Below, in pieces: positions 29,938 through 40,779 of a stretch of 64,000 bases of DNA; the first letter of the stretch is position 1; every line of letters begins with the position of its first letter. The position numbers were made by a program, and so were the translations under genes. The notes under the pieces were generated by a model. The model saw only the letters and a program-made list of their open reading frames with translations. It had not been told where the DNA came from and searched no databases. The DNA comes from Flectonema sp. DT1601 (Eukaryota > Euglenozoa > Diplonemea > Diplonemida > Diplonemidae), in NCBI GenBank assembly GCA_964019425.1, contig OZ025825.1, positions 255,001-319,000 on the forward strand. Reading direction: 5' to 3'.

Positions 29938-31803
29938 TCACACAACAGCATGCTCCAAATCAACAAATATAGGTATGTGATCAGAAGGGTGTATCGCTGA
30001 AGGAATTCCCTCCAATTTTTTCATTTCCTCAAAATCAGGATAAGGCATTAATCTTTTTAAAGTGAAAGCGGAACTGTATAAAGTATAGTCTAACACAGCA
30101 GAGAAATGAGGACAATAAGTTGAGAACAAGAAGTCGCTTCGATCATTCGGATTCGTTAAAGAGAATGGTTGCTTTAAAGAGAGCTTGAAATCGTCAGGTA
30201 AATAATGCCAATCTCTGTCTGAAGTTGATATGGTATCACCCCGTAGGTATCTAATAGCACATGGAGGAGGCATCTGATTTGGGATATTATGGTCAATAGA
30301 AATCTTATTACTTTCAATTACAGACAACACACTACGACACAGTTTCTTACTACTTCCAACAACTGAGAAATTATAAATATCGTCGTCAACTATCATGTCA
30401 CCCGTTTCAATTTTATACATAATTTTATTACAAGGTTTTCCATTAAAGGTGAGGCTTCCATCGGATTCAGCTTTGACGATATGCTCAACGTCATTCTTAT
30501 CGATTAGAGTTGCTTCCTTCATATCTTTTATATCAAGTTTATAATGGTGAAGTGCGGTGTTTAAATCTCCAGTCAACAAACACTTACCATCGAGACCCTT
30601 TTGTTTAACATATGTCAACAAGGCATGCAGTTGTAACAGTCTGACTGGATTGCCTGTTGGATGATACCACAAATGAGTGTTAATATACGCAAATGAATTC
30701 TTATCTTCACTGTATATGTCAACCAGTATCATGATTTGAGCAACAGAAACAACTCGATCGACGATTGCCTTGGTCTCAGATCGCTCTGGTAAATTGATTT
30801 CTGTATTCACATTTTCATCAAAGAAATTCATGGTTGACTGTCCGAGTGGAATCGTATCTCTTGTTAAGACTTCGAATCTGTCTTTTTTCCAGAATATTGC
30901 AACACCTTCAATTCCTGCTCCAAGTTTTTTTTGTATCCACGAAGTGTATCCAAATTCCGATAACACCGATGAAATTTTTTCATAAAAAGTTTTTCCAACT
31001 TCCTGGAGGGAGACAATATCACAATTAAGCTGAATGATATCGAGGAGTACGACTTGCATTCTGTACGACATGTCTAATATTTCTTTCTCAACAAAAGGAT
31101 ATAACGTCTTTCTCCCATATTCAGATCCTGAGGCATAAATATCAGCCAATACATTATAGCTACCAATTCGCAGTGGAGGTGATTTGGTATTCATATTTGG
31201 TTCTGTTGAGGGCTTCCATGGATTGTATTTCTTATTAAAATCGAACAGTAGTTGAGTAATTGGTTTATCAGATTTTATTACAACTGTCTCTCCTATGAAT
31301 GACGATGATGAGGGTGTGAGTCGAAGTTCAACGATGGATTCTGATGCAGTTGTTGGAGTAAATAGTTTTGTTTTACAGACTTCTTCACCGTCCACAATCC
31401 AAGAGTACGAACATGAAGTCATGTTGACACTTTCAAAAGTCGACAACATCGGTACGTGAATCATGGGAATAACACAGCTCAATTTAACATCGGATACCTG
31501 GGGAGGATTATAAAAAACAGGTAATTCATGTCCTTCCACTGCCAATACCGCTGCTTTTGGCCACGCTGATTTATTGTCTTGGTTCACGTCGATAATTTCT
31601 CTTCTGTAGTCGTATATTTTTAATTCTCCTTTGAGTTTTTTACCCAGTCTAATCATAGTTTTTTCGACTGTTTCTTGTTGACTTCTAACAACCGAGATGT
31701 TTTTCTTTTTTTTATCAGACCATTTCACGCTCAAAGAATACGTCTCAGCTGCCGCCATCGCAATAATCTCAAAACGATCTCCAACAACTTGACGAAGCGA
31801 CAT
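29938..31803 (-). CDS. PDE12-like 2'-phosphodiesterase/deadenylase (EEP family)
   Basis: 621 aa. The exonuclease-endonuclease-phosphatase fold covers residues about 210-621, with the family motifs in order: SYNVLAD (Asn217), LQEVG (Glu268), GIEGVAIFWKKDRF, NTHLWYHPTGNPVRLLQ, TGDLNTAL, VLDYTLYSS and HPSDHIPIFVDL (Asp608, His609). These match human PDE12, which removes 2',5'-linked oligoadenylates and mitochondrial mRNA poly(A) tails, better than CCR4, which has an LRR. Residues 1-200 include a basic, beta-rich N-terminal part as in PDE12. The leader has an A run of 21 nt, separated from ATG by GAAAC, downstream of a TTCTTTTTCAG acceptor-like site, with a GAG|GTAAGG donor-like site about 60 nt further up. 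The 5' end is tandemly duplicated upstream. Confidence 0.85.
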   Translation of the reverse strand: MSLRQVVGDRFEIIAMAAAETYSLSVKWSDKKKKNISVVRSQQETVEKTMIRLGKKLKGELKIYDYRREIIDVNQDNKSAWPKAAVLAVEGHELPVFYNPPQVSDVKLSCVIPMIHVPMLSTFESVNMTSCSYSWIVDGEEVCKTKLFTPTTASESIVELRLTPSSSSFIGETVVIKSDKPITQLLFDFNKKYNPWKPSTEPNMNTKSPPLRIGSYNVLADIYASGSEYGRKTLYPFVEKEILDMSYRMQVVLLDIIQLNCDIVSLQEVGKTFYEKISSVLSEFGYTSWIQKKLGAGIEGVAIFWKKDRFEVLTRDTIPLGQSTMNFFDENVNTEINLPERSETKAIVDRVVSVAQIMILVDIYSEDKNSFAYINTHLWYHPTGNPVRLLQLHALLTYVKQKGLDGKCLLTGDLNTALHHYKLDIKDMKEATLIDKNDVEHIVKAESDGSLTFNGKPCNKIMYKIETGDMIVDDDIYNFSVVGSSKKLCRSVLSVIESNKISIDHNIPNQMPPPCAIRYLRGDTISTSDRDWHYLPDDFKLSLKQPFSLTNPNDRSDFLFSTYCPHFSAVLDYTLYSSAFTLKRLMPYPDFEEMKKLEGIPSAIHPSDHIPIFVDLEHAVV

Positions 31804-32232
31804 GTTTCTTTTTTTTTTTTTTTTTTTTTCTTGTCAGTTCTGAAAAAGAACAGGAAGATTGAATTTACCTTGATCGGTCGTACCTTACCTCACACATCAT
31901 CATAACACCGACAACGAATTTCTGAATAACAAAATATTGTTTATAACCGAATTACTATTATGTAGTAGTGTTTTATTCAAGTATCTGCAAAAAGAATGAA
32001 TTAAAAAAAGGGAGGGAGCAATGCAGCCATCACAACAGTCTCAAAACGATCTCCAACAACTTGACGAAGTGACATGTGATTTCGAATACTTACCTCACAC
32101 ATCATCATCATAACAATTACAACGAATTTCTGAATAACGAGGGAAAGTTTAAAAAAACAGAATTATTATTATGTAGCAAGTGCTTTTTTTTCTAGTAACT
32201 GCAAAAAAAAGAAAGAATAAAAAGAGGGGGAT
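31758..32232. repeat. Tandem duplication of the 5' end of the PDE12-like gene
   Basis: 31758-32017 and 32026-32232 are diverged direct repeats. Each carries the first codons of the gene (MSLRQVVGDRFE), the leader CACACATCATCAT region and an AT-rich tail. The upstream copy has lost the A tract and intron-like part and its frame closes after about 25 codons (MSLRQVVGDRFETVVMAA...), so it is a broken 5' fragment or an upstream short frame. Confidence 0.8.
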
Positions 32233-32644
32233 GTGAAAACTTTGTTATCCACGTCGTATGTGTAGGATGGGGAAACTTGTGATATAAAAAAGAAATCACA
32301 AGAAAAAGTTACTGACCGACATAATCTACCAACCACTACTAAAAAGAATAGATCTAAAAACAAAAAAGGGGGGATGGGATGCTGCGTTGCCTATTCATGT
32401 TTTTTGAAGACCGGGATCTTCGATTGCTTTTCTAACGTGATGGAATACACGAGCAAGGCCACACCATAACTTTAAAAAAATAGGGAAAAAACAGATATTA
32501 TTTCTAAGGTAATTTGACGTCTTCATTTTACTGAAATGAAATCTCACTCAAGACTGTCTGCCAGAAGAAAACAGTAAACTAATAACTCTCGTGAATAACC
32601 ATATCTCACATGACAAGTGGCTTCTCACAGTATTTGATGACAGA
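32233..32644. other. Spacer, no recognised gene
   Basis: AT-rich 3' flank of the Lys/Ser/Pro-rich gene. I see no coding signal on either strand. Confidence 0.5.
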
Positions 32645-35600
32645 TTAAGAACTAGAATCGTCGTCAGCGTTAAATAATTTTCTCTTTGGTGTTGCTACAG
32701 TCGGTGTTCGAGTGGATGACTTCCTGGCAGGTCTGGAAGATGACGAAGACGATGACGATGACGATGAGCGGACAGACTTCTTACCGCTTGCCTTGCGCGC
32801 CGTTCGCTTAGCAGTTGGCTTTCGAGAGCTCTTCTTCACCTTCTTGGAGGGGTTACTGCTGCTACTGCTGCTGTCAGAATCATCAGCAGCGGCTTTTACT
32901 GTTGTTGACTTTCTGGATGGTTTCTTTGGAGCAGGTTTAATTATATGTTTACCCGGAGTACTTTTAGTTAAGTCTTCTGAAACATTAGTGTCATCACTTG
33001 ATTCGTCATTAACTTCTTCTTGTTTAGGAGATGGCTTTCCTTTATTTACGCTGCTCTTCCTCGCTGGTTTAGGAGCTGCTTTGACGCTAGTTAGAGTTTT
33101 TGTACCACTGCCTTTAAGCGAACTCTTTGGAGAAGGCTTTCCCTTTTTGGGTGTGTCTTTTGCACCTTCACTCTCAGGAGATTTAACACGCCTTGGGGAT
33201 GACTTCCTTCCGCTAGAGATCTTTGTCAGTGGTTTCGGTTGTCCTTCCTCTGATACTTCATCACTGATCATATCTTCTGGGGATTTCACGCGTTTAGGAG
33301 AAGGTTGTACTTTCCTCCCACTGGAGCTCTTTCTCTGATTCTCTTCTTCTGCAGATTTTGAGCGCTTCGGAGACGGTTTTGTTTTTTTCCCGCTAGAGCT
33401 TTTCCTCTCGGGTTTAGGCGCTTTCGCTTCTGAGTCGTCGCTGCTTTCTTCTTTTTCTGGGGATTTCACGCGCTTTGGAGATGGTTTTACTTTCTTCCCA
33501 CTCGTACTTTTCCTCGTTTGCAGTGTTTTCTCTTCCGTTTCTGCGGCGCTACTTTCTTCCTCCGCCGATTCGGTGCGCTTCGGAGATGGTTTCCCTTTCC
33601 TTCCACTGATGCTTTTCCTCGCAGGTTCGAGAGTCTTCCCTTCCGCATCATCGATGCTTTCTTCTTTTTCCGGGGATTTCATGCGCTTTGGAGATGGTTT
33701 TACTTTCTTCCCACTCGTACTTTTCCTCGCAGGCGCAGAAAAGTTCTCTTTTGATTCCTGGTCACTCTCCTCTGGTGCTTTTGTACGTTTCGGAGATGGT
33801 TTCCCTTTCTTTCCACTAGAGCTCTTCCTTAGTGGTTTGGGGGATTTCATTTCCTCCGACTCGCTCTCTTCTTTGTCTTCTTTTGGAGATTTCGTGTGTC
33901 TCGGAGATGGCATTCCTTTCCTCCCACTAAGACTCTTTCTCTCTTCAATCTGATCCCCTGATTTGACTAGTTTTGAATTGCTATAACTCTTACGAGCTGC
34001 AGGAAGTGAGACAGAGGAATCCTGAGAGTCGTCATCATGTTCGCCGTTAGTGTTATCTGTCGACTGTTTTATGTTAGCAGGTGATGATTTACTTTGACGG
34101 CTGCTGGAACTTTTTCTGGCAGGTTTTGGTAGTTTGTTATCAATCTGTTCAGACACTGAATCATCAGATTCGGAAAGTGGAGCAATCTTTTTAGGTGATG
34201 GTTTTGGTCTTTTCTTTTGACCTGAACTGTTTGGTGATTTTGACTTAATTTTTGGTGGAGATTCGCGACCCAAACTAACTCGCTTTTGATGTTTTTTAGC
34301 AGCGTAGGTGTGAATCTTTGTAAGTAGTTCCATCCAGTCATCATTCTCGTCAACGGATTCACTCGATTGCGATTCACTTTCACTTGGTTGACGAATAGCT
34401 TTCTTTGGACCTGGTGATAGGTATTTATGAATTCGTTTTGCTACTTTTTCAATTTCTAAGTTGCCTCCAGTTATAACGTCCTCTAGTTGATTAGAGGTAT
34501 TCAACTGTTGACTTGAAGCAATATTCTCCTGCTGAGATAACCAATTATTCATAAATGAGTTTCGAGCCTTCGGTTTTGTTATTGGAACGTGTTTTGGTTG
34601 TTGCTCGAGATTATCAGTTGTTAATTTCAATGGACTGCTTTTTGGAATTCGCATCACTCTCCTGCGACGGCTGGGTAATACTGTCAATTCGCTTGAGGAG
34701 GAAGACTCTTCTGAACTTTCGAATAGTTTATTAAAATCTGGGACAGATCCAAATCTCACAAACTTCACTGGAGGAATATCAGTCTTAAGTGGACTAGTAG
34801 AAAATGGTCTCTGCTTCACACTTGATCTCTGTGCAAGTCCCCCAGTACTTTGTCTTCTCACAATAGGTCTATCTCCCAAATTTATTGGTCTTTCTGTTGG
34901 AAGTGGTGGATATGATTTTCTTGGAATCCTCTTAAAGTGATTTTTAACTTCAAAAGCATCTTTTGAAATTTTCAAGCAGCTAGGACGTTGCTGAGCCACG
35001 GTGTTTGCCTCATCTATCATTTTAATACACTTCACCAAATTGATTAGAGTGTTGTCAGCTGCTTTGACGCAACCTTCAGTCGGTGCTATCTTTTTCATTT
35101 CTGTGATAACTGGACCGTATAAGAACACCGAATCAATTGTAGCAGTTGCCTTCGATGTTAAGTCTCGTAGTCTGGTATACCAATTATCTTCTAATTGCTG
35201 TTCTATTTTTGAAATGTGTGATGAGATATGTTTCATAAAATCAGCTGTGTCACTGCCTCGAGTTTCTATTTTTGTATCATCAGTGATTACTATGCAAGTT
35301 GTTTGCAATTCTGGTACTGGAATCACAACACTTTTATGAAGTAAAACAGGTGTTCTTGGGATTGCTATACCTCTGGTCGTAAGAATGTAGATGATGTCCT
35401 TATTTGAGTCTTCCGCTACCTCAACTGTACTATTCAAAGACAACAGTGAAATATCAGCTGATAGGATTGCCTGCATTAAAACAGCATCAAGACCAGCAGC
35501 ATCAAGAAGCTTACCTGTTCTGGTAATCTGCAAAGGTTGACTTGATTGCGAATTCTGACTGAGTCCTTGAGATAAATTCCTTTGAGTTGTATCAATAAGA

Positions 35601-35830
35601 ATTGCATCTACAGGTGTTCCCTCCACTACATCATTTCCTTCTTTATTATTATTAATTTGACTATTATTAACAGGACTGCATAGTAGGTCTTCACTTAATT
35701 GTGTGTCACCCAGATCCTGACTAGGACGTAGTCCAGCTTCATACATTGGACCCAAACCACCGATTACTACTTCAAATTGGTTTGAAATATCATTACTGGG
35801 GAGACTGTTGATTATATTAGTCTCTGACAT
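32645..35830 (-). CDS. Lys/Ser/Pro-rich nuclear-type protein with SPKR repeats
   Basis: 1061 aa in one exon. Residues about 1-300 are mixed alpha/beta and unrecognised (RTGKLLDAAGLDAVLMQAIL; DFMKHISSHISKIEQQLEDN). From about residue 480 the chain is disordered and basic. About eight repeats of 33-40 residues (ARKSSSGKKGKPSPKR, then TKSPEE) are followed by a Ser/Lys tail. S-P-x-K/R and K-P-S-P-K-R are ideal CDK phosphorylation sites and also resemble the SPKK minor-groove DNA-binding motif of histone H1. I infer a chromatin or mitotic protein, cell-cycle phosphorylated. The ATG is preceded directly by 26 A. Confidence 0.8.
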   Translation of the reverse strand: MSETNIINSLPSNDISNQFEVVIGGLGPMYEAGLRPSQDLGDTQLSEDLLCSPVNNSQINNNKEGNDVVEGTPVDAILIDTTQRNLSQGLSQNSQSSQPLQITRTGKLLDAAGLDAVLMQAILSADISLLSLNSTVEVAEDSNKDIIYILTTRGIAIPRTPVLLHKSVVIPVPELQTTCIVITDDTKIETRGSDTADFMKHISSHISKIEQQLEDNWYTRLRDLTSKATATIDSVFLYGPVITEMKKIAPTEGCVKAADNTLINLVKCIKMIDEANTVAQQRPSCLKISKDAFEVKNHFKRIPRKSYPPLPTERPINLGDRPIVRRQSTGGLAQRSSVKQRPFSTSPLKTDIPPVKFVRFGSVPDFNKLFESSEESSSSSELTVLPSRRRRVMRIPKSSPLKLTTDNLEQQPKHVPITKPKARNSFMNNWLSQQENIASSQQLNTSNQLEDVITGGNLEIEKVAKRIHKYLSPGPKKAIRQPSESESQSSESVDENDDWMELLTKIHTYAAKKHQKRVSLGRESPPKIKSKSPNSSGQKKRPKPSPKKIAPLSESDDSVSEQIDNKLPKPARKSSSSRQSKSSPANIKQSTDNTNGEHDDDSQDSSVSLPAARKSYSNSKLVKSGDQIEERKSLSGRKGMPSPRHTKSPKEDKEESESEEMKSPKPLRKSSSGKKGKPSPKRTKAPEESDQESKENFSAPARKSTSGKKVKPSPKRMKSPEKEESIDDAEGKTLEPARKSISGRKGKPSPKRTESAEEESSAAETEEKTLQTRKSTSGKKVKPSPKRVKSPEKEESSDDSEAKAPKPERKSSSGKKTKPSPKRSKSAEEENQRKSSSGRKVQPSPKRVKSPEDMISDEVSEEGQPKPLTKISSGRKSSPRRVKSPESEGAKDTPKKGKPSPKSSLKGSGTKTLTSVKAAPKPARKSSVNKGKPSPKQEEVNDESSDDTNVSEDLTKSTPGKHIIKPAPKKPSRKSTTVKAAADDSDSSSSSSNPSKKVKKSSRKPTAKRTARKASGKKSVRSSSSSSSSSSSRPARKSSTRTPTVATPKRKLFNADDDSSS

Positions 35831-35856
35831 TTTTTTTTTTTTTTTTTTTTTTTTTT
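35831..35856 (-). promoter_or_regulatory. 26-nt poly(A) directly before a start codon
   Basis: In mRNA sense, A26 touches the ATG of the SPKR-repeat gene. The same layout occurs at 31809-31829 (A21, then GAAACATG) and 58611-58631 (A21, then CAACAAATG). An unstructured A-rich leader can bind poly(A)-binding protein and favour translation, but such runs are common throughout the spacers here. Confidence 0.5.
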
Positions 35857-38800
35857 GGTTTATGAAATACCAGTCCTTTTCGTTGAAAAAAAAAATATAA
35901 ATAAATAATTTTTTTTTTTTTTTTTTTTAAAATGACATGCTGATAATCTTAAGAGCTGCTTCGTTTGAATTTTTTTTTTTTTTTTTTAATTTTTTTTTTA
36001 TGTCGTATACGAAGATAACCAAACGCCAGTCGTATAAAAAAGATCAATCTGTCTGTCAGCAGCTGCTATGGTGCAAGAAATCCTTCATTCCTCTCTCTCT
36101 TTTCTTTTTTTTTTTAAATTTAAAAAAGAAAAAAACAGGGAATACAATAATAACTTCAGTTAACAACACACGTGGCTTCAACACAATTTATATGCGGGGA
36201 AAAAAAAAAAAAAAAAGAACAAAATAAATCAAGCAAGCGAAATACGACAACAACCAAAGCACAGCTCACAGTTTTGAACGATCCTCACAGGGGAGAAGAG
36301 ACACAGAGCTAACGACGTGAAACTATCAAGACAGATAGTGTTACTAAGTAATAAGAAATTATATTTGCAACATATGTTTGTTTTAAAAAAAAAAAAGAAA
36401 AGAAAGAAAAAAATCAACTGAATTGTATGAGTGCCAATACCAATCAGTTTTTTTTTTTTTTTTTTTTTCCCTTTTCAAGTTTCGCAAAAAAACCACAGCC
36501 CACACCCACTGATACACAATACCCTCAACCATGCGAGATGAGTGTTTCACTTTTAACGACAAAAATATTTTTTTCTTTTTTGATCGAAAGCTGAGAAAAA
36601 GGCTTGATGAGACCCCCGCTGGACTGAGTGAAGAAGACATCAAGCTTAACCAAAGCAACAAATCAAACAATCATATTGCATCTTCCATGAAATATCATCC
36701 ACACTGAAGGTGTCGCGTAGCAGTAGGTACGACTGCAGAGTTTCTACCGAAATACGAGTAGTCAAGCACATCTGTAAAGAAAAGTTATGTCCTCATAGGT
36801 ACTTCAACACAATTATTAAATAAAACCAAAACATAAAGACAGGAGCTTCCTGCAGAGGGGGTAGTCTCTGCCACTCTCCACTCCTGTCTAGTTTGATTAA
36901 GCTCAACAGGTATGTAAAAGTTCTCAGTAAAACATCTCCTTTTCTTCATCATAAAAAAATGCTTCGCAACGAACGTATTTCGGTAGACTTTAAAAGCTCT
37001 GTTTTTTTCTTCTAAAGACCATACCCATTATTATTCTCAAGGGACACTCCCTGAGATGTTCAAAAAGAATCTACACACTGAGGGTCACAAAAAACAAGGG
37101 GGGCGCTAAAAATGGGGATAAATCTCTATCTTACCTGGTAAGCTTTCCTCAGTCTGACTAATACTGGAATATCAAGCTAGGCTTTTTTTTTTTTTAAATA
37201 AAAGGGAGGACGTGCTTATACAAGAAATAATTCTCATAAAAACAACAGGAGCAACACTTGACTCAGTTGGGAAGTAGCCCATCTTAACGTGCAGCTGTGA
37301 CTGATTAGACAAGACACACATACACATGAGATATGCTTACTATTTTCATACTTGCATTCCTTTGTAAAACCCATTTAGACATTTAGCCTTATATTTAAAA
37401 ATGTTCAGAGAGAGCTCATCATACAGAATACCATCAGAAACCATTCAGATTAGCCTTATATTTCGTTGAACGCCAGACAAAATCCTGTCGCACGAGGAGA
37501 AAATAAATCATGACCATAAGAAATATCGGCTTTCAATCTGAATAGTTTCTTCGCCTTTAGTAAAAGTTATAGTTGAAAAAGAAAAGAAAAAAAGAAAGAA
37601 AGAAAGAAGGAAAAGAATTATGTAGCATGGAATCGGTCATTATTTCCCTCAAGGATGATAAGCCTCACAATTTTTTTTTATTTTTGTACGCCTAATAAAA
37701 GCCTGCTTGAAAAAGCCAATCAAATAATAAATAAAAATACTGCTAACAAGCACAGTGGCCTGTACACAAGTAATTTTTTTTTTCTCGAAGATTTCCTCAC
37801 GCAAAGAAGATTGGCTTTAAACAACAAAAAAAAAAGAATCGGCAAACTTCACTTTACTTACTCACTCACACTTTTATTCTGTTTGTGCGCAACCAGGTAG
37901 AAAATCCTAATAAAGGAATAGGTTAGTTACGCTGCCACAATTCTCTTTCTACCGAACAATAGGCTTGTAGGTACAAAAAAAAAGTGAGAACAATATAAAT
38001 ACATGTGTTGCACAATTTTTATTTTACTTGTTAAATGAAAAAAAAAGAACAGGGGAAATGACGTAAGACGCACTACGAAACCTGAGGTTGCTCTAAAAAC
38101 AAGCAACTCAAATAAGAATCACAACAATAAAGTTACAGAGAGGAAGAAAAATATCTTTTTTTTTTTTTTTTTTTTTCCCTTCCCTTTTCTACTTCGTCAT
38201 TCCAAGGGATAAGCAAGATAGACTTGCAAACCAGGTGACACATAAAGAGATAAAAATAAATTTCACCTGGAGATCTCGTTGGTGGACATGTAAAAACAGT
38301 AACAACTTTAGGTATTAAAAACAAAAATTAATATCAAAGTACTTAACTGAAAAAAAATATTTGTAGTTGTTAATCAAAGAAAAATTACACGTTTAGAAAA
38401 AAAAAGAAAACATAAAAAGGGAAAAATCATATTTTTTTTTTGTCCTATTGACCAGAAAACGTTGTCAAATCTGGTCATTCGGGGACCGCGTACTATCAGG
38501 TTGAGCTTCCCATGTTGGTGGGCGAAAACTCTAGTGTCCAAAAAAAAAAAAAAAAACTAAATTTTGCAAGGTAATATTAGGTACGCTACAATTCTACAAC
38601 TTACATAAAGTAAGATTTTCTCACCAAGAGTACTCGATGAAGGGCAACCTAACAAACCCGCGTCGGTTGTACCAGCGCAAGCCATTAAGGCTCATAGTTT
38701 AATAAGAAAAATAAAATCAGTAACTACGCACATGATATCAAACATTGCCGCCATCGAGAAGCTTCAGCAGAAAAATTTCGACTTCACAAGTAGCACACAA

Positions 38801-39076
38801 CAGATGTCAATAATATTAAAAAAGAAATCTTTTTAACAGAAGCAATTGCTCTACAGATCACACAAGGGTCAGCTGGCTAAAACAACACATGAAACACCTG
38901 TGCCAACGAACGAGAAACGAAATGAGAGAGAAAAGGGTGGGGAAACTTGTCAATAATTTCTGATCAACAAAACTAAACGTCAATTTTAGATACTTCTGTT
39001 GGTATACTTTTGGTAACCAAAACACGAAGTTGCTTCATAAGAATAACATTCACCGAACAAAACAAAATATTTTTTA
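35857..39076. other. 3.2-kb homopolymer-rich region with no recognised gene
   Basis: Many A and T runs, one G run (37098-37104) and the second copy of the 32-bp motif (38288-38319). On the plus strand, 36843-36910 ends in AACAG|GTATGT and is open, and on the minus strand the same stretch is open too, so a short exon is possible. I could not find partners. Confidence 0.55.
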
Positions 39077-40372
39077 TTAGAAAGAACGCCGAGTACTACA
39101 AAGAGGAGATTGACACAAGTCAGCACCGTCGTTTGAAGAGTCAATTTGTATAGTCGTGTGAGTTACTTTGTGCATCGTACAAATTAGCTTCGCATTTTTT
39201 AATGCTTTCGGACAATCAGACACTATGTGAGCACTGAGAGCATGTTTATCAAGTGTGAGTGACCAGATGTGAAGATCGTGAACGTTTCCATCTCCAAAGT
39301 GATCTTCCAAATCAGATCGAAGACGGTCTGAGTTCACACTCTGAGGAGCTGCTTCCATCAGTACTCTGCATACTTGTTTAAACATCCCAGCAGTAGTCCA
39401 GAGTGTTACAATAGCAAACAGAAAACTAACAATCGGGTCTGCGATATTAAACCAAGAACCTTTGACATCAGGTTTTCCGTGAGCATGGTTATTTCCCAAC
39501 CATATTGTTAAAGCAGCAATGATGACACCTAAAGATTGTATGCAGTCACCAAGAGCGTGGATCATGGCTGATTTCACGTTGACATTTTCTCCTTCTCTCG
39601 CAGTGAAGAATCCACCTTCGGAGTTCAATCCTATTTTACTTTTTGTTTCAGATTGAGAGGCGGTGTTACTCGCATGGGCATGTCCATGGCTGTGACTGTG
39701 ACTGTGACTGTGACTGTGTCCATGACCGCTGTGACTACCATGGCTGTTTGCGTTTATACCTTCCTTTGCTTGACTGGGACACTTTCCATCACCTCCATGA
39801 GAATGAGAGTGCATGACTTGTGCATTACCACAAGACAGTATTCCGGCTATTATGAAATTTAATATGAGACCCAGAGAGCCTAACAAGACCATTAATCGAC
39901 CGTCTACGGAGTCACATTCTAAATCTGCTGCTTCCTGGGATAGCTTAGCGCAGTGAACGTATTTTTTTAATCTAACAACACCTTCGTATACTATAACAGA
40001 TGTCAGGAACCAAATTGTTAAAAGGGAAGTGAATGATCCAATAATTTCGATTCGATGCCATCCATACGAGTATTTGTTACACTTTGGTTTTTGTGAAGCA
40101 TGAATAGCGAATAACGAAATACTCAAAGCAGCAACATCCGTAGCTACGTGTGCTGCGTCACTCAACACTGCAATACTATTAGCAAGATACCCACCGACAC
40201 CTTCAGCAATCATAAATATAATACTAAAGAATAACGCAAATTGCAACGATCTCTTTGCTCGGTGTCGGTTTTTAATTTCACTTTCTTCGTTGGGATTGCC
40301 TCCGGTCACCAATCCGTGTACTTCAGAAGTTACGGAATGCATTGATTGTTCTTCCAGATCATCAGATGGCAT
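39077..40372 (-). CDS. ZnT/CDF-family zinc transporter
   Basis: 431 aa. Six membrane segments fit the cation diffusion facilitator plan. The zinc-selective H-x3-D pairs are intact: His75/Asp79 in TM2 (SDAAHVATD) and His272/Asp276 in TM5 (IHALGDCIQS). A His-rich cytosolic loop lies at residues 188-234 with repeated HSHSHSH. The C-terminal domain (VCRVLMEAAPQSV, NVHDLHIWSLTLDKHALSAH) matches the dimeric metal-binding CDF domain. It most likely exchanges protons for Zn2+ into a vesicle or vacuole, as in ZnT2, ZnT4 or yeast ZRC1. The ATG lies downstream of ATTCTTGTAG and TACAG acceptor-like sites. Confidence 0.95.
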   Translation of the reverse strand: MPSDDLEEQSMHSVTSEVHGLVTGGNPNEESEIKNRHRAKRSLQFALFFSIIFMIAEGVGGYLANSIAVLSDAAHVATDVAALSISLFAIHASQKPKCNKYSYGWHRIEIIGSFTSLLTIWFLTSVIVYEGVVRLKKYVHCAKLSQEAADLECDSVDGRLMVLLGSLGLILNFIIAGILSCGNAQVMHSHSHGGDGKCPSQAKEGINANSHGSHSGHGHSHSHSHSHSHGHAHASNTASQSETKSKIGLNSEGGFFTAREGENVNVKSAMIHALGDCIQSLGVIIAALTIWLGNNHAHGKPDVKGSWFNIADPIVSFLFAIVTLWTTAGMFKQVCRVLMEAAPQSVNSDRLRSDLEDHFGDGNVHDLHIWSLTLDKHALSAHIVSDCPKALKNAKLICTMHKVTHTTIQIDSSNDGADLCQSPLCSTRRSF

Positions 40373-40779
40373 AATTACTTCTGTATTATTATAAAAATCA
40401 AAATCTCCTACAAGAATAATAATAATAATAATACATGAGAAAAATAATTGAAATAAGAATATCAGAAAAGGTTTTCAGTTGGTGTGTGCTGCGGTGGGGG
40501 AGAAAAAAAAATATATATGATAACAAACAAACATAACCAAAACATTGCATTTATCCAGAAGGACGTGAACACTTTGATGTGCCGCTCTAAAGAGAATAAA
40601 AAATAAATTAAAAAAAAAACTTCTAGCAAGCTGTAATTTTACTTGCCAAAAGCAATAGAACAAGTTGAGAAAACAGGACTGAATCCGACGGATCACAACA
40701 CTATTAAAAAAAAAAAGGTTAGCAATTTTTTCAGAAGATAGTGAGAAATACAAGAGGAAAGTGTCCTCCGACTACTTTT
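40373..40779. other. Spacer with (AAT)n
   Basis: Contains an AATAATAATAATAATA tract near 40416-40432 and A runs. No gene is seen. Confidence 0.5.

Noticed and set aside
32712-33953. Plus-strand Phe/Leu-rich frames opposite the SPKR repeats
   Set aside because: Antisense of a biased Lys/Ser coding sequence, with no independent signal.
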